This document shows positions 16,441 to 24,599 of a stretch of DNA of 48,561 bases, piece after piece. The DNA is taken from NCBI GenBank assembly GCA_964625865.1, contig CAZVEV010000009.1, positions 1 through 48,561 of the forward strand. Direction: 5' to 3'. The position numbers and the translations under genes are program-made. Position 1 is the first letter of the stretch. Every line of letters starts with the position of its first letter. The notes below the pieces were generated by a model. The model was not told the DNA's origin. It saw nothing but the letters and a program-made list of their open reading frames with translations, and ran no database searches. Source of the DNA: CAZVEV01 sp964625865 (GTDB lineage: Bacteria; Planctomycetota; Phycisphaerae; SM23-33).

Positions 16441-18591
16441 GTGGACACTCGACGCCTTTCGTGGATCATGTTGGCGTTCGGTGCTGGCTTGATGGTCATG
16501 ATGCTGCTGGCCAAGTCGAACCAGGTCCCCCCCGCCGAGCCGACGAGCAAGCCCACGAGCAAGCCGGCCAGCAGGCCCACGACGACGTCGGCGCCGGCGA
16601 CGAGTCGCCCGACGTCACGTCCCGCGTCCCGTCCCGCGACCGCCATCACCAGGCCCAAGCCGTCGAGCGGCCCGAAGTACCGCACCCACCAGGGCACGGT
16701 CAACCAGACCGACCTGCGCCTCGGATCGCTGGACCCCGACAGCGGGTTCATGTTCGAAGTGCAGTTCAACAGCAACGGGGCGGCGATTCACACCGTCAAG
16801 CTGAGTCAGCACTACGCCACCGTCGCCGACAAGCGTCGCGCCGCGGACATCGGCTGGGCCAAGTACCGCGAAGAACTGGCCGCCGGCGCCGAGGGACTGT
16901 TCGGCCCCTACAGCGTGCTGAACCCCGCCAGCTACAAGGACATCGACTACTACGCGATGGCCACCCGACAGGTCAAGGTCACGCTTCCGGACGGCACGAC
17001 GGCTCGGTACCGGCACGATCCGCAGTTGCGATCGGCCTCCTACAGGGCCCGCAACAGCGCGTGGCGCAGTTGGCAGGTCCTTGACCAGGCCGAGGCCGCC
17101 AGGCTCGGACTGGCCTCGACCGACGACGTGCAGCGCGTGAGCTTCTGGTGGGCGTTCGACTACGCCCCCACCCGCGAGGCCGACCTCAAGCCCGCCGTCA
17201 GGCTCATCAAGACCTACGAGGTCCGCAAGAACGACTACACGATCTACGTCTCGATTCGCGTCGAGAACCTTACGGGCGCCGAGGTGTTGAAGGTCGACCT
17301 GAACCAGGCCGGGCCCGCCGGCGTGCCGCGCGAGAACGCCCGCGACGATCTGCGGAAGGTCGCGTACGGCAAGTTCAACGCCGAAGACAAGAAGATCGAG
17401 GTCTCCGCCGAGAAACGCAAGAAGCTGGAAGAGGCCCAGATCGGCTCGCCCACCGACGTGGGCGGTTCGTTCACGGAAGGCGTGACGTGGATCGGTCAGA
17501 CCAACAAGTTCTTCGGGGCTATGCTCCACATGGTCTCGGATGACGAGGCGTCGCTCGTCGCTCGCAAGCCCGATGCAACGTACTACTACCAGGACATCCT
17601 GGAGACCTCCACGTCCGCCTCGCAGATCACGGGACTGAATATCCCGCTGAAGGTCCCCGCCGGGGCCGACAACGCCCGGACGGTCAACTTCGAGCTGTTC
17701 GTCGGGCCCAAGGACATGGAGATGTTCGGGGACAACCCGCGGTACGAGAGCCTTCGCTACCAGGACACGCTCGACCTGCGGTCGTGCTTCTGCGCGTCGG
17801 ACTGGCTGGGCCTGCGGGCCGTCGAGTTCCTGAGCCTCCTGGCGAGCTACGTGACGTTCGGCAACTACGGGGTGGCGATCTTCGTGCTGGTCATCCTCGT
17901 GCGACTCCTGCTCCATCCCCTGACGAAGAAGGGGCAGGTCATGATGTCGAAAATGAAGAAGCTCGGGCCGATGATGAAGGAACTCGAGAAGAAGTACGCC
18001 GACGACAAGGAGGCGCTGAATCGCGAGCGGATCAAACTGTACAAGGAGCAGGGCGCCTCGCCGTTCCTCGGCTGCCTGCCCATGCTCCTGCAGATGCCCA
18101 TCCTCATCGCCCTGTGGACCGGCGTCAGCGCGTCGGTGGGCCTGCGCCACGCGGCCTTCCTGCCGGTCTGGATCGTCGACCTCGCCGCGCCGGACAGACT
18201 GTTCCCCTTGGGCTTCGAACTGCCCTACCTCGGCAACACGTTTAACCTGATCCCCCTCCTGCTGGGGGCGGCGATGTTCTGGCAGATGAAGTTCAACCCA
18301 CAGGCCGCCACCGCGACCAGCCCCGAGCAGGAGTCGCAGCAGAAGATGATGAAGGTCATGATGCCCCTCATGATGATGGTCATGTTCTATCCGATGGCCT
18401 CGGGCCTGACGCTGTACTTCCTGGCCAGCACGTTTTTCGGGGCCGTCGAACAGAGCTACATCCGCCGGCACCTCGAGGCCGCCGAGGCCCTGGAGGCCGC
18501 CACCACGACCACCGTTCAGATGCCCGGCCGAGGCCCCCGCGGCTCCCGCCCGAAGAAGCCCAAGGGTCCCAAGTGGTTCAAGAAGGGTTGA
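16441..18591 (+). CDS. yidC: Membrane protein insertase YidC
   Basis: The protein has 716 residues and inserts and folds inner-membrane proteins with or without Sec. It starts with GTG, AAGGAG seven bases upstream. Order: an N-terminal membrane helix (~6-23), a Pro/Ser/Thr/Lys-rich linker (~28-75), a large periplasmic beta domain (~80-440), and the conserved Oxa1 core (~460-690). The core has GNYGVAIFVLVILVRLLLHP, a Met/Lys-rich cytoplasmic hairpin, and QGASPFLGCLPMLLQMPILIA (split here). The C-terminal tail is strongly basic, as in proteins that touch ribosomes. The linker is unusually repetitive (SKPTSKPASRP). Its last 14 bases overlap the convergent esterase fragment. Confidence 0.93.
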   Translation: MDTRRLSWIMLAFGAGLMVMMLLAKSNQVPPAEPTSKPTSKPASRPTTTSAPATSRPTSRPASRPATAITRPKPSSGPKYRTHQGTVNQTDLRLGSLDPDSGFMFEVQFNSNGAAIHTVKLSQHYATVADKRRAADIGWAKYREELAAGAEGLFGPYSVLNPASYKDIDYYAMATRQVKVTLPDGTTARYRHDPQLRSASYRARNSAWRSWQVLDQAEAARLGLASTDDVQRVSFWWAFDYAPTREADLKPAVRLIKTYEVRKNDYTIYVSIRVENLTGAEVLKVDLNQAGPAGVPRENARDDLRKVAYGKFNAEDKKIEVSAEKRKKLEEAQIGSPTDVGGSFTEGVTWIGQTNKFFGAMLHMVSDDEASLVARKPDATYYYQDILETSTSASQITGLNIPLKVPAGADNARTVNFELFVGPKDMEMFGDNPRYESLRYQDTLDLRSCFCASDWLGLRAVEFLSLLASYVTFGNYGVAIFVLVILVRLLLHPLTKKGQVMMSKMKKLGPMMKELEKKYADDKEALNRERIKLYKEQGASPFLGCLPMLLQMPILIALWTGVSASVGLRHAAFLPVWIVDLAAPDRLFPLGFELPYLGNTFNLIPLLLGAAMFWQMKFNPQAATATSPEQESQQKMMKVMMPLMMMVMFYPMASGLTLYFLASTFFGAVEQSYIRRHLEAAEALEAATTTTVQMPGRGPRGSRPKKPKGPKWFKKG

Positions 18592-18934
18592 GCAGCTTCT
18601 TCATCCCTTCGCCCAGGGCGTTTCCGATCAGGAAGTAGCTTTCGGCGTTTCCGAACCAGTGGTGGCCGTGCCCCACGTTGGGTGACTGCTCCTTGGGCCT
18701 GGCGAACCGAGCGGTCTTGATGAAGGCGACCTTCCTGCCCAGTTTGGGATCGGCGGCTCCGGCGGCCTGGGCCTTTCGGAAGGCGAGCATGTTGCCGCGG
18801 GCGTCTGGCCCGCCGTTGCCCAACTCGCCGACCACCACGGGCAGGTCGGGGACCTTCAGGGCCTTGCGGACGTCGGTGATCAGGTTCACCAGGTTCCGCG
18901 GGTACTCCGGGATGGCCTCCTTCGTGCACATGTC
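18578..18934 (-). pseudogene. C-terminal half of the interrupted SGNH esterase (sialate O-acetylesterase-like)
   Basis: This fragment continues the protein whose N-terminal half lies at 31604-32233. The mobile element separates them. It encodes ~119 residues after the junction: IPEYPRNLVNLITDVRKAL, LPVVVGELGNGG, and the catalytic-His region VGHGHHWFGNAESY before the end. An ATG at 18949 allows MQGWNDM at the start, but this part is supplied by the element end. Without the GQSNMQG block of the other half, the fragment cannot be active. Confidence 0.8.
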
Positions 18935-20925
18935 GTTCCAACCTTGCATGCCTTGGGGGCCAACGCAGGAGTGATCCCCACAGCGGCCAGTGCGTCCGCA
19001 ATCACATGAGGCCTGATCGGCAATTCAAGGCCACGAACCGCCACAGCTGACCGGTCACCCTGTGCTGGCTGCACCAACAGGCTGCGCTTGAATTCCATGA
19101 TGCCAGCCTGCACGGCGTCATACACAGTCAGTCGCAGATCGTTGTGGCCGTCGTCCGGCTTGGCCAGCTTGGCGCCCTTACGCTCAGGGGCTGGCCACTC
19201 AGCGTCCGCCAGCCCCAGCCGGATTTCGGTTCCGTCCAACAGCCGGTGCAGCAGCAGACGACGCTCGTGCCACCCGAGGCTGTTCAGCTGGTCACGCAGG
19301 TCATCGGCAGCTGCGGCGATGCCTTTGCCGTACTGCTCCATCATCTGACGCACAGCGGCCAGATCAGCTTGACGGGTATCGGCCGCTGCCAGCTTGCGGC
19401 TGACCGTGCTGGCCTGACCGTCCAACTGCTCGATGGCCGCAGCGTCGGCCTTGCTGCGGCGCAGCAGTTCGGCCTTGTCGATCAGGTCTTCGCCGAACAG
19501 GTCCAGCCACTTCGCCTTGTTTGCCTTGTGCGTGGTGATCTGTGCGGTCAGCCCGTCCAGTTCGGCCTGAAGGTCATCGACGTCCACGGCATCGGCCTGC
19601 TGCGTGGCCCACTCGATGATCTGGCTGTGGCCCCATCCGGCAGGATCGGTCAGGAAGCCCACCAGCATGGCCCACAGCCGGTCGTCTGCCACATCAGCCC
19701 GTACATGCACGAAGCTGCATGGCTCGGCCCCGTCACGTGCGTTTTCGGACAGACGGCCGGGACAGGTCAGGTACTGGTAATGCACCACCCGGTCGCCATA
19801 CTTCCTGCGGTGGGTCCGGACTCGGAATGCACGGCCACATTCGCACCGCAGCCACGGCGTGAACAGCCGCCGCGTTTCGGCCTTGGTGCTGCGTCCGGAG
19901 TGGACCGTCCTGCGGCGTTGAATGGCCGCGTGGGCCTGATCGTACAATGCCCGGTCGATCACCGGCTGATCGCTCTGATCCAACAGAGCGAAGCTTACGG
20001 TGCCATCAGCGGCAAGGTGCTGGCTGGTCTGGCCGCTTTCACGGTGAAGTTCGAGCAGGTCGGCGTACTTTTCGTTCAGGTCGATCACCAGTTCGCCGCT
20101 GGCCAGATACGGGCGGTCCATTATCTGTCGGACGGAGGCCGCCATCCAGCGATAGGGTGCGTCCGGCCCCTTGGCCGCGAGCGTGGCACGATACTTCTCG
20201 CTGTGCGATGCCCTCGGCAGCAGCACCTTGCGACGACGCAGTTCAGCGGCCACCTGTGTCGTGCTTCGGCCCTGATCGGCCACCAGCCGGAACAGTTCGC
20301 GGATCGTGGCGATCTCGTCAGCCTGTGGCACGAACTGCCGCTGGTCTCCGGACCATCGCCACCCGTAGGGGATCGCATTCGTCCAGACGCCCTGCGTCAG
20401 CTTGCGGAATTTGCCTTGCCTGACACGCCGGCCACGAAGCTTGTTTTCCTGCCCTGCACGGTTCAGCTTGGAGATGTACCGGACGAAATCAGTCGGATCG
20501 TTGGCCTTGAATGTCTCCACCACCAACTCACCGGTCAGCGAATCCTCGGCCGTTGCCATGATGCTGACCGCATCGGGGCCGACCAGCAAATCTTGACCCA
20601 CTTCCAGCATCTCGTTCAGCTCACCCGGCCTGCCGTGCCTGCTCACGTCGATGCACAGGAACCAGTCCGGCTTCAGCTTGGGCAGGTCAGCCAGCAGTTG
20701 CAGATAGCCGGGCCTTGCGGCTTTCGTCTTGCCGCTGATGCCGTCATCGCTGTACTGGCCGACGATGGTGAGGCCCTGCCGTTTTGCAAGGCCCGGCAGG
20801 ATGCCCTTCTGGCGTTCGATGCTGCCAGCATCCTTCTGTTTCGTGCTGGACACTCGGCTGTAAATCACACACGTCTGAGTGGCCTGCTTGGTCTTGGTGG
20901 TCTTGGTCTTGGTTGCTGCTGTCAT
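18886..20925 (-). CDS. Large serine recombinase (integrase), 3' end crossing attL
   Basis: The protein has 679 residues as integrated. Residues ~18-160 are the resolvase catalytic domain with Ser26 in YSRVSSTKQ and ISRHGRP-like spacing (DVSRHGRP). The recombinase domain is ~185-330. A zinc ribbon begins RCECGRAF (~385) and ends near a later CP/C pair, followed by a long coiled coil (~440-560). The enzyme joins attP and attB in one direction. The frame passes through attL into host DNA, so the last 14 residues (CARRRPSRSTRGTW) are host-encoded. In the circular form the same frame would end CPADQLPERVRYLHEAAA. ATG 20925 has a strong GGAAGG upstream. Confidence 0.93.
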   Translation of the reverse strand: MTAATKTKTTKTKQATQTCVIYSRVSSTKQKDAGSIERQKGILPGLAKRQGLTIVGQYSDDGISGKTKAARPGYLQLLADLPKLKPDWFLCIDVSRHGRPGELNEMLEVGQDLLVGPDAVSIMATAEDSLTGELVVETFKANDPTDFVRYISKLNRAGQENKLRGRRVRQGKFRKLTQGVWTNAIPYGWRWSGDQRQFVPQADEIATIRELFRLVADQGRSTTQVAAELRRRKVLLPRASHSEKYRATLAAKGPDAPYRWMAASVRQIMDRPYLASGELVIDLNEKYADLLELHRESGQTSQHLAADGTVSFALLDQSDQPVIDRALYDQAHAAIQRRRTVHSGRSTKAETRRLFTPWLRCECGRAFRVRTHRRKYGDRVVHYQYLTCPGRLSENARDGAEPCSFVHVRADVADDRLWAMLVGFLTDPAGWGHSQIIEWATQQADAVDVDDLQAELDGLTAQITTHKANKAKWLDLFGEDLIDKAELLRRSKADAAAIEQLDGQASTVSRKLAAADTRQADLAAVRQMMEQYGKGIAAAADDLRDQLNSLGWHERRLLLHRLLDGTEIRLGLADAEWPAPERKGAKLAKPDDGHNDLRLTVYDAVQAGIMEFKRSLLVQPAQGDRSAVAVRGLELPIRPHVIADALAAVGITPALAPKACKVGTTCARRRPSRSTRGTW
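18929..18949. other. attL, left attachment site
   Basis: CATGTC plus 15 bases on the element side match the right-end copy at 17 of 21 positions. Several mismatches fall at third codon positions of the esterase frame (Met-Gln-Gly-Trp-Asn/Asp-Asp-Met). The crossover is probably in or near CATGTC; a serine recombinase exchanges only two bases, so the exact point is not fixed. Confidence 0.8.
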
Positions 20926-20928
20926 GGT

Positions 20929-21342
20929 TCACCTTCCTTCCTGTCGCAGTTCGATGGCCTTGTATGCCCAGCCGTCCGGCGTGTCATCACTGGCCTGTAG
21001 CCGTGCGGCGGCTGCGGCCGCTTCTTCTTCGCTGTCGAATTCGATCCATGGTCCACCGGGGCCATCGGTCAGTGCCGCGAAGCCGGGGCCGAAGACGCCG
21101 TAGCTGGACCGGAAACATACGACGCCCCACGTCCGCAGGTCTTCCGGTTCCAGCACGACTTTCTTGTAATGCAGGGCCAGCCCGGCCCGGCGAGAGGGTG
21201 TCATCGTGAAGCTGATGATTGGCTGGCCGTGGGCCACGATCATGGCCGTGTCGTCCGGCATCTCGACGATGCCTTGCTCGTAGTCGTCACGTCGCAGCCA
21301 GACGACTGTGTTGGTGTTGGATTTGGTGTTGTCTGCGATCAT
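20929..21342 (-). CDS. Hypothetical protein of the element
   Basis: The protein has 137 residues and is not recognised. It is soluble, with a compact alpha/beta look: WLRRDDYEQGIVEMPDD, ISFTMTPSRRAGLALHYKK, and PWIEFDSEEEAAAAAARLQ near the end. Its ATG overlaps the stop of the upstream gene as ATGA, and GGAAGGAG precedes it. Its stop is three bases before the recombinase start, so it is made together with the recombinase and could assist or limit it (inferred from position). Confidence 0.65.
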   Translation of the reverse strand: MIADNTKSNTNTVVWLRRDDYEQGIVEMPDDTAMIVAHGQPIISFTMTPSRRAGLALHYKKVVLEPEDLRTWGVVCFRSSYGVFGPGFAALTDGPGGPWIEFDSEEEAAAAAARLQASDDTPDGWAYKAIELRQEGR

Positions 21343-21881
21343 AGCGTGGCTCCTTCCTCGATGATCTGCCGCGCCGCGTGCAGCACCGCCTCGGGGTCCA
21401 CGTAGTGGAACAGTCCGTTACAGAATGGCACGACGGCGGCTTGCAGCGCGTCGTCCAGATCGTCGGGGGTGTGTTGGCCGCTCAGCATATCCAGCAGTTG
21501 CCGGGCCAGTTCGGTGGGCTCATCGTCCACCGCCTCTTCTTCCTGTAGGTCGTGCATGATCTGCCAGACCATCAGGTATGCCCAGGTGCGGTCGTGGTCG
21601 TCCGGCAGTGCGTGGACGGCGTCCTTGAAATTGGGATAGTCGATCTGCATCGCCAGTTCGGCCAGCACGTCACGCCACTGCACCCACGGCAGGGTCAGCC
21701 TGAACAGGTAATCGGCAGCCACCGTCTGCTCCACGGCAGGCTGATCACAGCTGCACGTGACGCTGACGAACTCGGCCAGCCGTTCGGCGTCCTGCTTCAG
21801 CCGTGCCCGAACGATGATCATGTCCGGCTCGTCCTTGTGTTGTACTGCACTGAAGAATCCTTGCTTGGTGAATAGCCACAT
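21339..21881 (-). CDS. Hypothetical element protein with MWLFTKQGFFS N-terminus
   Basis: The protein has 180 residues. The opening MWLFTKQGFFSAVQHKDEPDM (split: MWLFTKQGFFS, then a DEPD turn) with RARLKQDAERLAEF looks like a family of conserved proteins seen in phages and integrative plasmids; function is not known. The C-terminal third is acidic and helical (DLQEEEAVDDEPTELA). AAAGGAG lies six bases before the ATG. It is coupled to the next gene by ATGA. Confidence 0.65.
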   Translation of the reverse strand: MWLFTKQGFFSAVQHKDEPDMIIVRARLKQDAERLAEFVSVTCSCDQPAVEQTVAADYLFRLTLPWVQWRDVLAELAMQIDYPNFKDAVHALPDDHDRTWAYLMVWQIMHDLQEEEAVDDEPTELARQLLDMLSGQHTPDDLDDALQAAVVPFCNGLFHYVDPEAVLHAARQIIEEGATL

Positions 21882-21909
21882 AGGCGTCTCCTTTCGTTGC
21901 TTACTTCGC

Positions 21910-22701
21910 TTACTTCTTGATGGCGTTCAGGGCGGCGAACAGCTTGTTCAAGGCGTCCTTCACGTCGGCGGCCTGCTTGCCGATGAACCCGGCAGCGATC
22001 TCGGTGGTGAAGGCGTCCTTCAGCGCCTTGGCCGGGACCAGCAGGGCCTTGCGGACCTGTGCCTTGGTGTGCGGCTTGGTCTTGGCCTTGCCGTTGCCGT
22101 TCACGCCGTTGGCCTTTGCCGCCTTGTTTGCTGCCTTGGTCTTGGCCTTGGTAGCCGCCTGCTTCGCGGCCACCTTGCTGGTGTCGGTCGTCCGGCCATC
22201 GGCCCCGGTGCGGGTTGTAACGGTTACACCTGCGGCCTTGCGAATCTTGCCGACGAACACGTGGGAAACTGCCACCTGCTTGGCGATCCAGCTATCGCTC
22301 CGCTTGGCCCACTGCGTGTCGTCCAGCAGTGTCTGCACGGCGCGCCGCTTGTCAGCGTTGGTCCGGCGCTGGCCGTGCGTGGCGTTGGCGCTCAGGCTGA
22401 ACAGGACCGCCTGCCGGATGGTGCCCTTGCGTACATCCGCGAGGATGGTCTCACGTTCGGCCTTCTGTGTTGCCATGACCCGGTGCCAGCCGTCCACGAC
22501 GAGCAACTTCTTGCCGATCTGGAAGACCGTGATCGCGGGGAACGCGGCTCCGGCCAGCATGTCCTCGGCGTACTCGGTGGCCACAACATCGCTCACCTTG
22601 TCACGGGGTTGGCAGCGGGGGTCCAGCGTCAGGTCCGCGACCGGGATGTCCTTCGGTACTGCCCGTCGTTGCGTGTTCTTTGCCTTTGTCATGGTTGCCA
22701 T
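21910..22701 (-). CDS. ParB/Srx-like N-terminal domain protein
   Basis: The protein has 263 residues. Residues ~20-110 carry a ParB-like fold: VADLTLDPRCQPRDK, then LLVVDGWHRVMATQKA (the ParB-type GxxR box). ANATHGQRRTNADKRRAV is followed by a helix-turn-helix-like WIAKQVAVSHVFVGKIRKAAG. The middle (~155-205) is a Lys/Ala-rich low-complexity linker. Such proteins bind DNA and, with CTP, may act in partition or as regulators. No ParA is present. ATG 22701 has GAAAGGACG upstream. It heads a four-gene unit ending with the recombinase. Confidence 0.8.
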   Translation of the reverse strand: MATMTKAKNTQRRAVPKDIPVADLTLDPRCQPRDKVSDVVATEYAEDMLAGAAFPAITVFQIGKKLLVVDGWHRVMATQKAERETILADVRKGTIRQAVLFSLSANATHGQRRTNADKRRAVQTLLDDTQWAKRSDSWIAKQVAVSHVFVGKIRKAAGVTVTTRTGADGRTTDTSKVAAKQAATKAKTKAANKAAKANGVNGNGKAKTKPHTKAQVRKALLVPAKALKDAFTTEIAAGFIGKQAADVKDALNKLFAALNAIKK

Positions 22702-23070
22702 GGTTGCGTCCTTTCGTTGAAGTGGACCTGCCCAGCCGGTTGGTGACGCGATGACCCTTGAGGTGCTATCGCCCGGCTGGGCATGGTCCGTGTTGTTGTT
22801 TGCTTTGTTTGCCTTGTTTGTTGCTGTCATCGTGTCACCACCTGAATAGTACAGCCGACTTTCGGCAAAGTCAAGCCGAAACGGGCAAAACTTTCACAGA
22901 TTTCTTCTCGACTTTGGACGAAGTTCTGGGTGGGTGCCAGCTACTGGTCGTCGTCCGGCTTGTCCGGCAGGTCCGGCAGGTCCGGCAGATGTCTGATGGG
23001 AGGTTACTCATGTCTCATTTTACAATCGGTGGCCCAAGAGTTGACGGGAAGGGGATCTGTCAACGCAGCA

Positions 23071-23105
23071 GAAAAAAACAGGCCCGGCTCTGGTTCCGGA
23101 CCTGT
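23071..23105 (-). terminator. Rho-independent terminator of the long element operon
   Basis: On the minus strand a 10-bp stem (ACAGGTCCGG with CCGGGCCTGT, one mismatch) and an 8-base loop are followed by a run of seven Ts. It lies ~110 bases after the last gene of the 31.3-23.2 kb operon and upstream of the ParB-like gene. Confidence 0.85.
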
Positions 23106-23130
23106 CGTGCCATGACGCCGGTGCGTCATG

Positions 23131-23163
23131 TTGTCAGCGGGTTGTCAGCGGGTTGTCAGCGGG
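23131..23163. repeat. Three tandem 11-bp direct repeats (TTGTCAGCGGG)
   Basis: Three perfect back-to-back copies sit beside a perfect hairpin at 23111-23130. Repeats of one helical turn resemble iterons or partition sites. Proximity to the ParB-like gene makes a binding array plausible. Confidence 0.6.
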
Positions 23164-23215
23164 TCACCAGCTGTAACGATTACAGGTGGACCGGTCACCA
23201 GCCGTCAGCAGCTGG

Positions 23216-23602
23216 TCAGTCGTCACCGTCACTGGTCACAGCGTCCACGACATCAGCAGCTAACTGATCCACATCGACTTCAATCTCGTCGTCACCTTGG
23301 ACCGCTGCAATCGCTTCGTGGCACAAAGCGTTCAGCTGGTCCGGTTCGACGACATCAACCAGACTTTCCAGTGCCTTGCCAAACGCTTCGAGCCGTTCGT
23401 CCACGGATGGCGTGTGTCCGGCCTCAGCGAAGGCCGCATCGACCGCCACCAGTGCCTGCCGGACCAGTTCGGCCGGTGTGACCTCGGTGGTGTCTTCTGC
23501 CTTCACGAACCTGAAGCCGATGCCCGAGGCCGGACGATCCACCAAGCTGATTTCGTCCACGATGAGATTCTTCAAGAACCTTTTCAGTTTCCGCTTCGCC
23601 AT
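23216..23602 (-). CDS. C-terminal part of a split XkdF-like phage protease, or separate small protein
   Basis: The protein has 128 residues. It opens KRFLKNLIVDEISLVDRPAS, the EISLVDRPAN-type segment that normally ends the catalytic part of phage prohead proteases of the XkdF/S78 type. The rest is acidic and helical. It lies in the same frame as the gene upstream, separated only by a TAA and one codon. GGAGG sits eight bases before its ATG, so it can be translated on its own. It is the last gene of the operon. Confidence 0.7.
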   Translation of the reverse strand: MAKRKLKRFLKNLIVDEISLVDRPASGIGFRFVKAEDTTEVTPAELVRQALVAVDAAFAEAGHTPSVDERLEAFGKALESLVDVVEPDQLNALCHEAIAAVQGDDEIEVDVDQLAADVVDAVTSDGDD

Positions 23603-23605
23603 CTC

Positions 23606-23980
23606 TTATCCCTCCACTGCCTGGGCCGTCGCCTTGCCGCCCATGCTGAATCCGCCGCCGAGTTCACCGCTGCGGACCTTGTCCCAAATCTGTTCGCTCA
23701 ACACCTTCACCGTCAGCCACCAACTGCCTGCCGGAATGGACCGGCCAGCTTTCATCGTCTGGTCGTTCTCTGATTGGAACGATTCCACGACCACGACATC
23801 ATCGGTGTCCTGTTCATGGCTGAGCTTGATCTGCATCCCGTTCAGGGCGAACGATTCGATACCGTTCCACAGATCAGCGGCCGTTTCAACGGCGTCACCA
23901 TCGCTGTCCACCTTGGACACGCTGTAGACGATGCCGCCGATCAGGTGCTGTTCGTCGTCTATCTTCGTGAACTCAATCAT
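23606..23980 (-). CDS. XkdF-like phage prohead protease, N-terminal catalytic part
   Basis: The protein has 124 residues. It matches the XkdF-like (Peptidase_S78_2) pattern: IGGIVYSVSKVDSDGDAVE, KLSHEQ with the likely catalytic His, IPAGSWWLTVKVLSEQIWDKV (split), then GGGFSMGGKA with the likely Ser. These proteases process scaffold and capsid proteins during head assembly. The frame ends with TAA just where the family continues into EISLVDRP, which is found in the next ORF in the same frame. ATG 23980 overlaps the upstream stop by eight bases and has GGAGG before it. Confidence 0.75.
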   Translation of the reverse strand: MIEFTKIDDEQHLIGGIVYSVSKVDSDGDAVETAADLWNGIESFALNGMQIKLSHEQDTDDVVVVESFQSENDQTMKAGRSIPAGSWWLTVKVLSEQIWDKVRSGELGGGFSMGGKATAQAVEG

Positions 23981-24179
23981 TGCTGGTTCCTCCGAACAGG
24001 CGGGCCAGAATGCCACGCTTGGCAGGCTTGGCAGGCTTGGCAGGCTTGGCCTTGTTGTCTGTCACTGTCTGCCGGTCACTGTCACGCAGTTGACGCAGTT
24101 CAGCCAGTATGCTGGCCAGCAGTCGCTCTTGCAGGCTTCCGGTCGTGAACACGTCATCCAAATCAACTTCTCGTTTCAT
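23973..24179 (-). CDS. Small hypothetical element protein
   Basis: The protein has 68 residues: an amphipathic helix (LQERLLASILAELRQLRDS), then Lys/Pro/Ala repeats (KPAKPAKPAK), and a hydrophobic end RGILARLFGG. It is unrecognised; its place directly before the protease could fit a small scaffold or adaptor, which is a guess. AGAGGG precedes the ATG; the stop overlaps the protease start. Confidence 0.5.
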   Translation of the reverse strand: MKREVDLDDVFTTGSLQERLLASILAELRQLRDSDRQTVTDNKAKPAKPAKPAKRGILARLFGGTSND

Positions 24180-24203
24180 GGGTTTCCCTCTCATCTCATC
24201 AGG

Positions 24204-24599
24204 TTAGGTTCGCAAAAAGATTTCGACTCGCCCAGCCACGCCATCGGACGATGCCGCGTCCACGCGGAATCTCACGTCACCGGCCACCACCACCGGCAGG
24301 ACGCTGGACACTAGCGGCTCGGCGAACTGGACCGTATCGCTTGACCTGTTCAGCACCTGCCCGTTGAGGTAATCCACGTCGGATCGGCTCACGTCCAGCA
24401 ACTTCACGTCGTAGCCGCCAACCGGCACGCTGGTGGTACTCGGAATTGTGACCACCTCGTGGATCGCACCGGCCACGTTGATCGTGTCGCTGGCGACCTT
24501 GTTGGTGCCGCTGGTCCAGTCAAGGGTGACCTTCTGCACGCTGGCATAGGTCGGCGGCACATGAGTCTTGCTTCGCTGAATCGTTATGCTTTCAGCCAT
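24204..24599 (-). CDS. Beta-rich hypothetical protein, possible virion-type component
   Basis: The protein has 131 residues, nearly all predicted strands (VQKVTLDWTSGTNKVASDT, GGYDVKLLDVSRSDV, VVVAGDVRFRVDAASSDG, GRVEIFLRT), as in phage structural or decoration proteins. No firm family match. The ATG overlaps the previous stop by eight bases and has AAGGAG upstream. It lies two genes before the protease. Confidence 0.55.
   Translation of the reverse strand: MAESITIQRSKTHVPPTYASVQKVTLDWTSGTNKVASDTINVAGAIHEVVTIPSTTSVPVGGYDVKLLDVSRSDVDYLNGQVLNRSSDTVQFAEPLVSSVLPVVVAGDVRFRVDAASSDGVAGRVEIFLRT

Larger units (their letters stand above)
22702..23215. other. 514-bp non-coding region between the two element operons
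   Basis: No gene is seen. It holds direct repeats of CCGGCAGGT near 22965-22990, a TTGAC...GTCAA palindrome at 23041-23063, a terminator at 23071-23105, and a perfect CATGACGC-CGGT-GCGTCATG hairpin at 23111-23130. Three exact 11-bp direct repeats TTGTCAGCGGG follow at 23131-23163, then scattered GGTCACCAGC copies up to 23215. It lies just upstream of the ParB-like gene and is a candidate centromere, iteron or operator region. Confidence 0.6.

Noticed and set aside
16615..18471. Long open frame on the minus strand opposite yidC
   Set aside because: It is the shadow of a GC-rich gene; composition is Arg/Gly/His-rich and no domain is seen. YidC is certain on the plus strand.
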